Positions 1 to 6,880 of a stretch of DNA of 13,589 nucleotides are shown here, in pieces; position 1 is the stretch's first letter; each line of letters starts with the position of its first letter. Position numbers and translations under genes: made by a program. Under the pieces are notes generated by a model. It saw nothing but the letters and a program-made list of their open reading frames with translations, made no database searches and was not told the DNA's origin. This stretch comes from Dehalococcoidia bacterium (GTDB lineage: Bacteria > Chloroflexota > Dehalococcoidia > GIF9 > AB-539-J10): NCBI GenBank assembly GCA_030626915.1, contig DAOUTC010000016.1:1-13589 (forward strand). Direction: 5' to 3'.

Positions 1-167
1 ACTTCTTTGCCAAAGGTCTCAATATGAAACTGGATAGCTGATTTCACATCTGACAAGGCTTCTTCATAAGTATCCCCTTGCCCTACCACGATGCCTTTCA
101 AGCCCAGGGGATATGCTACATACCCATCAGGGGTCTTTTCTACTACAATTTTAAACTGATGTGCCAT
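1..167 (-). CDS. HicB-like antitoxin family protein, partial (C-terminus off the left edge)
   Basis: Reading leftward from the ATG at 167-165 gives 55 codons that run off the window. The visible part has the HicB N-terminal layout: a short beta strand (FKIVVEK, residues 5-11), the turn PDGYVAYP (13-20), then GIVVGQGDTYEEAL (25-38) and an amphipathic helix. This matches the HicB/UPF0150 pattern in which a Gly-x-GDT-x-EEA segment precedes the helix. HicB proteins neutralise the HicA mRNA interferase, and full-length ones carry a C-terminal DNA-binding domain; that part is not visible. A strong GGAGG lies about 8 nt before the ATG. No HicA gene precedes it, so HicA would have to be downstream, outside the window, or the gene is a solitary HicB-like protein. 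Family assignment is fairly sure; toxin-antitoxin function is inference. Confidence 0.75.
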   Translation of the reverse strand, partial: MAHQFKIVVEKTPDGYVAYPLGLKGIVVGQGDTYEEALSDVKSAIQFHIETFGKE

Positions 168-236
168 AATTTACCTCCGATTTTACGTTCTTTACGTTTC
201 AAAGAAGCAAGCTCGATCATGCTCTTGTGTTACCAA

Positions 237-273
237 TTATAGCACTACTACCGCTGCAAATTTTGTGCTATAA
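237..273. promoter_or_regulatory. Perfect 9-bp inverted repeat over the candidate hicB promoter
   Basis: TTATAGCAC (237-245) and GTGCTATAA (265-273) are exact reverse complements separated by 19 nt. On the minus strand the left arm contains an extended -10 element, TGC-TATAAT (-10 hexamer at 241-236), about 70 nt before the hicB start codon; the -35 is weak. An inverted repeat overlapping the -10 is a common operator layout for autoregulated toxin-antitoxin genes. Because the arms are symmetric, a TGC-TATAAG also faces right, toward the 3' end of the FAH-family gene. Operator function is inferred; a hairpin role is possible. Confidence 0.45.
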
Positions 274-326
274 GTTATTTCGCAACGTTCTCAAGTGAGG
301 TGTTTAAACAATATGGATTCTCATGC

Positions 327-1109
327 TCATTTCTGTGCCACTACATAGTTTCTCAGCGTGCCTATGTGCTCAATTTTTACTTCAACAATATCACCAGGCA
401 GCATGCGCCCGATGCACGAAGGAGTCCCTGTGGCAATGACATCGCCAGGCAGAAGCGTCATTATATTGGAGATAAAGCTCACCAGCACATCTACACGAAA
501 GATAAGGTCGCTTGTCTGTGCAGACTGGCGAAGCTCGCCATTGAGGTAAGTTTCAAGCTTCAGGTTATCAGGCGAAATATCAGTTACTATGTATGGGCCT
601 ATGGGGGCAAAGGTGTCATAACTTTTAGCCCGGGTCCATTGGCCGTCATCTCGCTGTTCATACCTGGCGGAGACATCGTTAAAGCAGGTGTAACCCAATA
701 TGTATTCTCTGGCTTTTGCTCTGTTCACCGCTCTAGCCTTTCTCCCAATAACTAGAGCCAGTTCACCTTCGTAATCCACGCGTTTTGAGGTTTTGGGATA
801 GACAATTTTGTCCTCCGGCCCTATAACTGCAGTAGATGGTTTTAGAAAGATGAGCGGCATATTGGGTATCTGTAACCTAAATTCCTCAGCATGTTTCCTG
901 TAATTCAATCCCAATGCCACTATTTTTGAGGGGAGACAAGGAGCCAGAAGTCGCACCTCATCCAATTTGTATGTGCTTTCTGTCAGCCTCAAAGATTTGC
1001 CCCGGCTTCTAAAGTAAGTATAAGGAGTGCCCAACATGACCCTGATGGTGTCATCTTCAAGCATCCCATACTTGATTGTTCTATTGATGGCAAAACGCAG
1101 AATCTTCAT
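327..1109 (-). CDS. Fumarylacetoacetate hydrolase (FAH) family protein
   Basis: This 260-aa protein has the bacterial FAH-family layout. A small N-terminal domain (1-55) precedes the linker VALGLNYRKHAEE (64-76) and the catalytic FAH domain (about 78-258). The divalent-metal ligands of the family are visible as E114 and E116 in DYEGELALV and D145 in GYTCFNDVSAR; WTRAKSYDTFAPIGP (158-172), TGTPSCIG (227-234) and a GTLRN tail also match. Relatives act on 2-oxo acids, for example 2-hydroxyhepta-2,4-diene-1,7-dioate isomerase, acylpyruvate hydrolase or oxaloacetate tautomerase; sequence alone does not say which. The ATG follows a GGAGG, and a TATAAT at 1190-1185 on this strand is a possible -10. 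It stands alone on its strand, so context does not reveal a pathway. Confidence 0.88.
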   Translation of the reverse strand: MKILRFAINRTIKYGMLEDDTIRVMLGTPYTYFRSRGKSLRLTESTYKLDEVRLLAPCLPSKIVALGLNYRKHAEEFRLQIPNMPLIFLKPSTAVIGPEDKIVYPKTSKRVDYEGELALVIGRKARAVNRAKAREYILGYTCFNDVSARYEQRDDGQWTRAKSYDTFAPIGPYIVTDISPDNLKLETYLNGELRQSAQTSDLIFRVDVLVSFISNIMTLLPGDVIATGTPSCIGRMLPGDIVEVKIEHIGTLRNYVVAQK

Positions 1110-1330
1110 ACCGCCTCCTCTTAGATTAAGTTATTTCACCAGCTATTTTGAGCAGGATTTTCCCGGGATTCATTTATAGCTTGTATTATAGCCTGGAAAT
1201 TTTTATCTCTCGGGCCCTGGCTCTTTTCAAGCCATTGTTTAAGCGCATAGCATAAAGACAGCAATATATTAATCCCCTACTAATTCAGAAATCAATGCCC
1301 TATAATATTTTGTTAGTACAGGAGGAAATC
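1110..1330. promoter_or_regulatory. Divergent intergenic region between the FAH-family and DUF1847 genes
   Basis: This spacer separates two divergently transcribed genes. A TATAAT lies at 1301-1306 on the plus strand, so transcription would begin just before the GGAGG at 1321-1325 of the DUF1847 gene. A TATAAT at 1190-1185 faces the FAH-family gene. Neither has a convincing -35 hexamer, so both promoter calls are tentative. No RNA gene or repeat is recognisable. Confidence 0.35.
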
Positions 1331-2026
1331 ATGAGTAAAGAAAGACCACAATGCGCCAAATGTCCCAGGATACTATGTGAGCCCGATATTGCGTCTGATT
1401 TAAAGCCCAGTTTTGAAGAAGCGCCACGCTTTTGCCCCTCTAAATTAAAGCAGGATATTATAGAGAAGTCCCTGCGTGAGTATGACAGAGACAATGTAAG
1501 GGAATTCGCCCGCCTGGCTTCAATACAGGAGTTTCAGTGCTATGAGCATACCCCTGATGGTATCAGGACAAAGATACCCCGAATCGAGGAGACAATGCAG
1601 TTCGCGGAGAAAAATGGTTTTCGTAAGATTGGGCTGGCTTTCTGCACGGGTCTGGCGAATGAAGCACGGATGGTTACCGAAATCTTTGAGAGTAGTGGTT
1701 TTGAAGTAGTATCAGTTTGCTGCAAGGTAGGGGCTATACCCAAGGAGAGAATAGGAATCAAGGAAGAGGAGAAGATCTCAGGGCCAGGTTGGTATGAGTC
1801 TATGTGCAATCCCATAACTCAAGCGGAAATCTTAAATTCTGAGGAGGTTGATTTCGTCATCCTTTTGGGGCTCTGCGTAGGTCATGACACGTTGTTTATA
1901 AGGTATTGTCGGCCACCAATGACGGTGCTAGCGGTGAAAGACAGAGTCACAGGGCATAATCCACTGGCGGCAGTTTATCTGTCCCATAGTTACTATAAGA
2001 GGCTCAGAAGAAAAGCAAAAAAGTGA
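1331..2026 (+). CDS. DUF1847 family cysteine-rich metal-binding protein
   Basis: I take the ATG at 1331 because GGAGG (1321-1325) lies 5 nt before it; an in-frame ATG at 1295 would add 12 residues running through the likely -10 and has no ribosome site. The 231-aa protein has an N-terminal cluster C8-x2-C11-x4-C16 and C35, a central segment FRKIGLAFCTGLANEA (97-112), a CC pair (130-131), and the strongly conserved-looking CNPITQAEILN (159-169) and LLGLCVGHDTLF (178-189). These match the DUF1847 family as I recall it. The many cysteines suggest metal or iron-sulfur binding. Function is unknown. The stop codon overlaps the GTG start of the next gene (GTGA), so the two are probably translationally coupled. 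Confidence 0.82.
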   Translation: MSKERPQCAKCPRILCEPDIASDLKPSFEEAPRFCPSKLKQDIIEKSLREYDRDNVREFARLASIQEFQCYEHTPDGIRTKIPRIEETMQFAEKNGFRKIGLAFCTGLANEARMVTEIFESSGFEVVSVCCKVGAIPKERIGIKEEEKISGPGWYESMCNPITQAEILNSEEVDFVILLGLCVGHDTLFIRYCRPPMTVLAVKDRVTGHNPLAAVYLSHSYYKRLRRKAKK

Positions 2027-2646
2027 ATATAAAGGAAAAAATCCTGAAGGTAGCGACCTATTCTCAAGAACTAGGTCTGGACTTAAGAAGAGAGGAAGAC
2101 AGGTTTAAGTGGTTTCTGGCTTCGGTGCTTTTTGCCAAGAGGATTTCCTCTCAAATAGCCAAAAGAACCTTTAAGGAGTTTGAAAGGGAGGGCATAGTAA
2201 CGCCCGAGAGCATCTTAGAGGCTGGTTGGGATAAACTGGTGGAGGTTCTGGACAGCGGCGGCTATGTTAGGTACGATTTCTCCACAGCGTCGAATCTGCT
2301 TGAAATAGTATCCAGCTTGAAGGAAAAATATGGCTCATTGGAAAGTTTACATACTCAGGCGAAGGACAGCGAGGATTTAGTAAAGAGGCTGCTTGAATTC
2401 AGGGGTGTGGGACCAACTGGAGTTAATATCTTTTTAAGGGAACTAAGGGGAATCTGGGAGAAGGCAAAGCCGATGGTTTCCCCTATTGCTAAGAAGGTAG
2501 CTTCCAAACTTGGATTGAAGGAAGAGGAAGCAGAATATCCCGATGTAGAGTCCTCTTTAGTTAGAATAGGCCTGGAATTTTGTAAAGATGGGAAGTGCTC
2601 CATTTGTCCTGTGAGGGAGGGATGCTACCAGGCAAATATCACCTGA
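2023..2646 (+). CDS. HhH-GPD fold protein related to endonuclease III, apparently lacking catalytic residues
   Basis: The GTG start overlaps the upstream stop codon. The 207-aa product matches the endonuclease III/MutY superfamily: a helical domain, a helix-hairpin-helix motif FRGVGPTGVNIFL (126-138), and a C-terminal cysteine set (C187, C192, C195, C201). Family members are DNA glycosylases for damaged bases. Two departures stand out. In E. coli Nth the motif reads GVGRKTA with catalytic Lys120; here it reads GVGPTGV with Thr132 at that place. The catalytic Asp138 of Nth (VDTH) aligns with Ser153 in MVSPIAKKVASKLGL. The cysteine spacing is C-x4-C-x2-C-x5-C rather than C-x6-C-x2-C-x5-C. It may be a DNA-binding relative or use other chemistry. 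Its 3' end overlaps the 3' end of hflX by 8 bp on the opposite strand. Confidence 0.75.
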   Translation: MNIKEKILKVATYSQELGLDLRREEDRFKWFLASVLFAKRISSQIAKRTFKEFEREGIVTPESILEAGWDKLVEVLDSGGYVRYDFSTASNLLEIVSSLKEKYGSLESLHTQAKDSEDLVKRLLEFRGVGPTGVNIFLRELRGIWEKAKPMVSPIAKKVASKLGLKEEEAEYPDVESSLVRIGLEFCKDGKCSICPVREGCYQANIT

Positions 2647-3817
2647 CTTGCGCTGTTATATCTGGCATCAAAGCACTATCCAGACGAGAAGTTATCTTAT
2701 CCAGAAGCTTATCCACTCCCCAGCCTGTGACGGCAGAGATAAGGGCTATGTTTTTATCCGGCAGCACGATTTGTTCCTCAAGGTAAGGCACAGTGGTCAG
2801 GGCTTCCAGCTCCGCCTCACTGCTCAGAGCCAAATCCAGTTTGTTGAATACTGTGATTCTGGGCTTATGCTTAAGGTTTAGTTCACTGAGTATTTTCCCT
2901 ACTGTGCAACATTGATTAGCAGCGTTTTTGTGTGTTATGTCAACCATATGGAGCAGCAAGTCGGCTTCGCTGAGTTCCTCTAAGGTAGCTTGAAAGGCTG
3001 CAACTATTGATGGTGGCAGTTTGTGAATAAAGCCCACAGTGTCAGTGATAAGGAATTGTTTACCGCGGGGTAAAGTCAAGCGGCGGGTTACAGGGTCAAG
3101 GGTGGAAAAGAGCTTATCTTCCACAACTACCCCGGCTTTGCTTAAAGCGTTAAATAAAGTGCTTTTGCCGGCATTAGTGTAGCCCACGAGAGCTACGATT
3201 GGCACACCTCTCTCCTTGCGTCGCTTTCTGTAAAGAGCTCGATGGCGGCTTACATTTTCTAATTCCTGTTGAAGACGATTGATTCGCCTGTGGATAAGGC
3301 GTCGGTCGGTTTCCAACTGCGATTCTCCTGGACCTCTGGTGCCGATACCTCCGCCGAGTTTTTCCAGGTGGCTCCACTGACCCACAAGCCTGGGCAAAAG
3401 GTATTGGTGTTGGGCTAACTCCACTTGAAGCTGTCCTTCACGAGTTCGAGCTTGTTTGGCAAATATATCCAGGATGAGAGCTGTGCGGTCAATGACTTTG
3501 ACTTGCAACAGCTCTTCAAGATTTCTTTGCTGTCGTGGTGACAGCTCATCATCGAAAATCACCGTGTTATATTGAGTTTGCTCTTTGAGGTTAACTAGCT
3601 CTGCAATCTTCCCCTTACCAATATAGTGGGTGGGTGAAGCAGCATCCAGTTTTTGGGTGAACATACCTACCACATCAGCGCCGGCTGTCCTGACCAAACA
3701 GGACAGCTCCTGTAAAGAATCGGCGGCTGTCCAATCACGATTGGAAGCCCTGTTTTCTACTCCTACCAGGAATGCTCGCTCTACCTCAGTTCGTGTGGCG
3801 AAAAGTTTTTGCTTTAT
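2639..3817 (-). CDS. hflX: GTPase HflX, apparently with an ATA start codon
   Basis: HflX is a GTPase that binds the 50S subunit and splits or rescues stalled ribosomes. All signatures are visible (numbered from the ATA): glycine-rich GGGIGTRGPGE at 155-165, P-loop GYTNAGKST at 212-220, DTVGF at 259-263, NKLD at 325-328 and the SA of G5 at 361-362. The first in-frame ATG/GTG/TTG is a TTG at 3697, which would cut off the conserved N-terminal strand AFLVGVE. The frame stays open to an ATA at 3817-3815, five bases after a perfect GGAGG (3827-3823), and this ATA shares two bases with the dapL stop codon (ATAA). The resulting 392 aa is a normal HflX length. It is the last gene of the pgk operon; in E. 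coli hflX also lies near miaA. Gene identity is near certain; the start is inference. Confidence 0.93.
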   Translation of the reverse strand: MKQKLFATRTEVERAFLVGVENRASNRDWTAADSLQELSCLVRTAGADVVGMFTQKLDAASPTHYIGKGKIAELVNLKEQTQYNTVIFDDELSPRQQRNLEELLQVKVIDRTALILDIFAKQARTREGQLQVELAQHQYLLPRLVGQWSHLEKLGGGIGTRGPGESQLETDRRLIHRRINRLQQELENVSRHRALYRKRRKERGVPIVALVGYTNAGKSTLFNALSKAGVVVEDKLFSTLDPVTRRLTLPRGKQFLITDTVGFIHKLPPSIVAAFQATLEELSEADLLLHMVDITHKNAANQCCTVGKILSELNLKHKPRITVFNKLDLALSSEAELEALTTVPYLEEQIVLPDKNIALISAVTGWGVDKLLDKITSRLDSALMPDITAQVR

Positions 3818-4983
3818 TTGTTCCTCCTATGCCAGGCTGATAGGCGTTTTATTCCTTCCTCCAAACGCTCATCAGCCAGAGTCAAGGAAAATCTAATATA
3901 ACCTTCTCCCTCCTTTCCATAGCCAATGCCAGGGGTTACAGCTATTCCGGCCTCATCAAGCAATTTCTCGGCGAAATCTATCGAAGTATAACCTTGAGGG
4001 ACCTTAGCCCAAATGTAGAAAGTAGCTCTGGGTATCCTGGCTTTCAGCCCTATTTCATTAAGAACCGGTATCAATTTATCTCGGCGTCGTTGCAGGATAG
4101 CATTGTGCTCAGCAACGCAGTCCTGAGAGCCACGCAAAGCCTCGATAGCAGCCTGCTGGATTGCCTGTGGAATGCCTGAATCCAGGTTGGACTTAACCCG
4201 GAATAAAGCATCTATCATTTGACTATTGCCCACCACCATACCTATCCGCCACCCAGTCATATGATAAGTTTTAGACAGGGAATGGAATTCCACTCCCACT
4301 TCTTTAGCTCCAGGTACTTGCATAAAACTCGGTGGCTTGTAGCCCTCAAAGGCAACTTCGGTATAAGGAGTATCGTGGCAGACAGCTAAGTTATGCTGCC
4401 GGGCAAAATGGATTGCATTTTCAAAGAAATCAAGGTCAGCTATAGCGCCTGTGGGATTGTTGGGATAGTTTAGCCACATAAGCTTTGCTTTATTGGCTAT
4501 CTTCTCAGGGATGGCTTCAAAGTCTGGTAAGAAGTCGTTTTCCTCTTTCAGAGGCATAAAATGAGGCTCGCCACCGGCTATCATAGTGCTCATGGAATAT
4601 ACAGGATAGCTTGGGTCGGGTACCAAAGCTATATCGCCAGGTTCGATAAAGCATAGTGCCATGTGTCCTATTCCCTCTTTGGAGCCAATAAGCGGCAGCA
4701 CCTCTTTACCTGGATTCAAGATGACCCCAAAGCGTTTTTCATACCATTCAGCGATAGCCTGACGAAGCTCAGGCAGGCCGTCAGTTTCAGGATAACGGTG
4801 GTTGGTGGGGTTATGTGCTGCCTGGCACATATGGTCAATAATATGACATGGCGTGGGTAAATCAGGGTCGCCGATACTGAAGCTGATGATGTCCTCTCCT
4901 CTAGCTTGCTTTTCAGCGATTTTCCTGTTTATGTCAACAAAAAGGTATGGGGGTAAATTATTCAGTCGTCTGGCTAATTGCAT
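3814..4983 (-). CDS. dapL: LL-diaminopimelate aminotransferase-type class I/II aminotransferase
   Basis: This 389-aa PLP enzyme of fold type I is most like the DapL2-type LL-diaminopimelate aminotransferases, which convert tetrahydrodipicolinate to LL-DAP in one step using glutamate. Visible landmarks: SIGDPDLPTP (36-45), HRYPETDGLPELR (62-74), NYPNNPTGA with N176, D204 and Y207 in HDTPYTEVAF, the Schiff-base lysine K238 in SLSKTYHMTGWRIG, and R364 in YIRFSL. The ATG has AAGGAG 6 nt upstream and lies 11 nt after the dapF stop. Being next to dapF, the following enzyme in the pathway, strongly supports a role in meso-DAP and lysine synthesis over a general aspartate aminotransferase. The ribosome site for hflX lies within its last codons. 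Confidence 0.9.
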   Translation of the reverse strand: MQLARRLNNLPPYLFVDINRKIAEKQARGEDIISFSIGDPDLPTPCHIIDHMCQAAHNPTNHRYPETDGLPELRQAIAEWYEKRFGVILNPGKEVLPLIGSKEGIGHMALCFIEPGDIALVPDPSYPVYSMSTMIAGGEPHFMPLKEENDFLPDFEAIPEKIANKAKLMWLNYPNNPTGAIADLDFFENAIHFARQHNLAVCHDTPYTEVAFEGYKPPSFMQVPGAKEVGVEFHSLSKTYHMTGWRIGMVVGNSQMIDALFRVKSNLDSGIPQAIQQAAIEALRGSQDCVAEHNAILQRRRDKLIPVLNEIGLKARIPRATFYIWAKVPQGYTSIDFAEKLLDEAGIAVTPGIGYGKEGEGYIRFSLTLADERLEEGIKRLSAWHRRNK

Positions 4984-4994
4984 CGTTTTCTCCT

Positions 4995-5957
4995 TTACAT
5001 CGGATATTCTCCACTGAAAACTTCTTCCACTGGGCCGCTGAGCAATACCTCCCCTACCCTATCCCAGAAGACGGTTAGAACTCCACCTGGGAGTATTATG
5101 TCAACTTGCTTGTCTATATAACCAAGCAACTGAGCAGCTACAGCTATAGCGCAGGCACCGCTGCCACAGGCAAGGGTTTCTCCCGCGCCTCGCTCCCATA
5201 CCCTGGCTTCTATTCTTCCCCTATTCAGAACTCTAGCTATTTCAAAATTCGTCCTTTGCGGGAATAAAGGATGTCTTTCCACTTTAGGTCCTACCTCGAC
5301 CAGAGGGAAGCTGGCTACCGGGTCTGATGTAAAGCTCACTGCGTGAGGATTGCCCATTGACAAGAGGGATACTGATAGCTGATAGCTGTCAACTGTCAGC
5401 TGATAGGTGATTATTGGAGGTTGCTTCGTCACTTCGTTCCTCGCAATGACAGAGAAGGAACACCTCGCAATGACAGAGAAGGAACACCTCGCAATGACAG
5501 AGGAGGAACGGCTCGCAATGACATCCGTGGTGAGAGCGATAGGAATTTGCTCCGGATTGAATTGAGGTAAGCCCATGCTTACCTGTACTCGGTTGACCTT
5601 ATCTTCTGACATATAAGCTCTGGTTTTTCTTATGCCGGATAGGGTTTCTATGGCTAAACAGAGGTCGTCTCGCTTTGCTCGCAATGGCACTTTATCAACT
5701 ATGCCCCTTTCAATAACATACTTGGCGAAGCACCTTAGCCCGTTGCCGCAAGTCTCAGCCTCAGAGCCGTCTGGATTAAACATGCGCATCTTTAAATCGG
5801 CGATATTGGAGTTCTGCAGCAATATTAAGCCATCAGCTCCAATGCCAAAGTGGCGCCGACACATGGTTTGAGCTAACTTTGCCCAATCCTGCTCTATATT
5901 TCTGGCATCTACCAGAATAAAGTCATTTCCCGCAGCCTGTAATTTGGAGAATTTCAT
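4995..5957 (-). CDS. dapF: Diaminopimelate epimerase with an in-frame repeat insertion
   Basis: DapF interconverts LL-DAP and meso-DAP. Both catalytic cysteines are present: C70 in AETCGNGLRC and C264 in ERGAGETLACGSGAC. The N-terminal QAAGNDFILVD, FGIGADGL and SMGNPHAV motifs are also intact. The protein is 320 aa, against roughly 270-280 aa for typical DapF. The excess is explained by about 51 residues (146-196) encoded by repetitive DNA, lying in a loop just before SMGNPHAV. They consist of 8-residue units (SVIARCSF twice, plus variants), then SYQL-type repeats. A second short repeat-like piece lies at residues 90-99. Removing 146-196 leaves a normal-length enzyme, so it is probably functional, with the insert as a surface loop. 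The start overlaps the miaA stop (ATGA) with no clear ribosome site, suggesting translational coupling. Confidence 0.94.
   Translation of the reverse strand: MKFSKLQAAGNDFILVDARNIEQDWAKLAQTMCRRHFGIGADGLILLQNSNIADLKMRMFNPDGSEAETCGNGLRCFAKYVIERGIVDKVPLRAKRDDLCLAIETLSGIRKTRAYMSEDKVNRVQVSMGLPQFNPEQIPIALTTDVIASRSSSVIARCSFSVIARCSFSVIARNEVTKQPPIITYQLTVDSYQLSVSLLSMGNPHAVSFTSDPVASFPLVEVGPKVERHPLFPQRTNFEIARVLNRGRIEARVWERGAGETLACGSGACAIAVAAQLLGYIDKQVDIILPGGVLTVFWDRVGEVLLSGPVEEVFSGEYPM
5374..5406. repeat. Heptamer tandem repeat inside dapF
   Basis: On the plus strand four consecutive 7-base units occur: GATAGCT (5374), GATAGCT (5381), GTCAACT (5388) and GTCAGCT (5395), followed by a partial GATAG. On the coding strand, 21 bases give a 7-residue period seen as SYQLTVD then SYQLSVS. 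It lies directly beside the larger 24-bp repeat block, so the two probably expanded or arrived together. Confidence 0.8.
5416..5522 (-). repeat. Dispersed repeat with three 24-bp tandem units, inserted in dapF
   Basis: The core (about 5451 down to 5416 on the minus strand) begins TGTCATTGCGAGGAACGAAG and ends near GAAGCAACC. Three 24-bp units follow it on the plus strand at 5451-5474, 5475-5498 and 5499-5522. The first two are identical and the third differs at a few bases; each ends CTCGCAATGAC. Since 24 bp is 8 codons, the frame is kept and codes for SVIARCSF-type octapeptides. The TGTCATTGC terminus is shared with the palindrome at 10225-10309. Confidence 0.85.
5661..5689 (-). repeat. Probable fragment of the same dispersed repeat in dapF
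   Basis: Read on the minus strand, 5689-5661 starts TGCCATTGCGAGCAAAGCGA and ends GACGACCTC. This is close to the repeat pattern TGTCATTGCGAG...GAAGC...CAATCTC seen elsewhere in the window. It codes for residues 90-99 (VPLRAKRDDL), just before the conserved IETLSGIR, where DapF proteins usually have a shorter link. The match is imperfect and may be an old, decayed insertion. Confidence 0.45.
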
Positions 5958-6880
5958 GCTACAAAGATTCTTACTAATTTTACCACCTTTTCCCTAACGT
6001 TATCCCTGGCGGCATCAAACCAGTGGATTCTTGGGTCATCCAGGTGAAACCAGGTATATTGGTGGCGAACCAGGCGGTGGGTTTCATACTTTATCTGCTC
6101 AATGGCTGCGGGCAAGCTCATCTGACCTTGAAGAAACTGGACTATTTGCTTGTAACCTATGCCAGACATAGAAGGTAATGTAGGACTATAACCCCTGTTT
6201 AACAATTCCTCTACCTCTTTGGCCAATCCGCTTTGCACCATTTTATCCACGCGACAATCAATCCTTTTATATAATTCACCCCTTTCTAAAGTCAAACCGA
6301 TGACGAGGATGGGGAAATTTGGTGTCTCTTTACGCCATAACTGTGAGGGAGGCTGCCCTGTCATCTGATAAATCTCTAAGGCTCTTATAATGCGGCGTGT
6401 ATTGCAGGGATGGATTTTAGTTGCTGCTACAGGGTCAATCTGCCGCAGTTCTTCATAAAGTGCATAGCTTCCTTCTTGCTTTGCTCTGGTTTCTAAATTG
6501 CGCCTTAATTTGGTATTAGGTAATACTTGGGGTATCTTCCATCCTTCTATTAATGACCATACATAAAGACCACTGCCACCCACCAGTAATGGCAGCTTGT
6601 CTTTTTGCTGAATGGCTTCGATTGCCTCAGTAGCCAGTTGGCAATATGTAGCCAGGCTAAAGTCTTCGTCAGGCTCAACTATATCAATAAGATGGTGGGG
6701 AATTATTGCCCTTTCAGCTAAAGTGGGCTTATTGGTGCCAATGTCCATATAGCGATAAACCTGTCTACTATCGGCACTTATTATCTCTGCTGGGGAATCT
6801 TGAGCTAAGTGGAGAGCAAGTTCACTTTTGCCTACTGCTGTGGGACCGATGATGGCAATAAGGCAATGCTTTTTTGTCAT
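5954..6880 (-). CDS. miaA: tRNA dimethylallyltransferase
   Basis: MiaA transfers a dimethylallyl group to N6 of A37 in tRNAs that read UNN codons. The 308-aa protein shows the P-loop GPTAVGKSE (12-20), SADSRQVYRYMDIGTNKP (35-52) with the catalytic Asp37, PHHLIDIVEPDEDFS (61-75), LLVGGSGLY (98-106), NTRRIIRALEI (160-170), MSGIGYKQ (238-245) and the terminal HQYTWF (273-278). Length is normal. The ATG lies inside the end of a short inverted-repeat element that fills the gap to tpiA, and no Shine-Dalgarno is visible before it. The stop overlaps the dapF start as ATGA. Position between tpiA and dapF places it in the pgk operon. Confidence 0.95.
   Translation of the reverse strand: MTKKHCLIAIIGPTAVGKSELALHLAQDSPAEIISADSRQVYRYMDIGTNKPTLAERAIIPHHLIDIVEPDEDFSLATYCQLATEAIEAIQQKDKLPLLVGGSGLYVWSLIEGWKIPQVLPNTKLRRNLETRAKQEGSYALYEELRQIDPVAATKIHPCNTRRIIRALEIYQMTGQPPSQLWRKETPNFPILVIGLTLERGELYKRIDCRVDKMVQSGLAKEVEELLNRGYSPTLPSMSGIGYKQIVQFLQGQMSLPAAIEQIKYETHRLVRHQYTWFHLDDPRIHWFDAARDNVREKVVKLVRIFVA

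Noticed and set aside
300..755. A 151-codon plus-strand frame
   Set aside because: It lies antisense to the well-supported FAH-family gene and shows no family features.
1295..1330. Upstream ATG adding 12 residues to the DUF1847 protein
   Set aside because: It has no ribosome site, overlaps a likely -10, and the ATG at 1331 has a perfect GGAGG at the right distance.
5451..5522. Three 24-bp direct repeats suggesting a CRISPR array
   Set aside because: The units are directly adjacent with no spacers, keep the dapF reading frame, and no cas gene is present.
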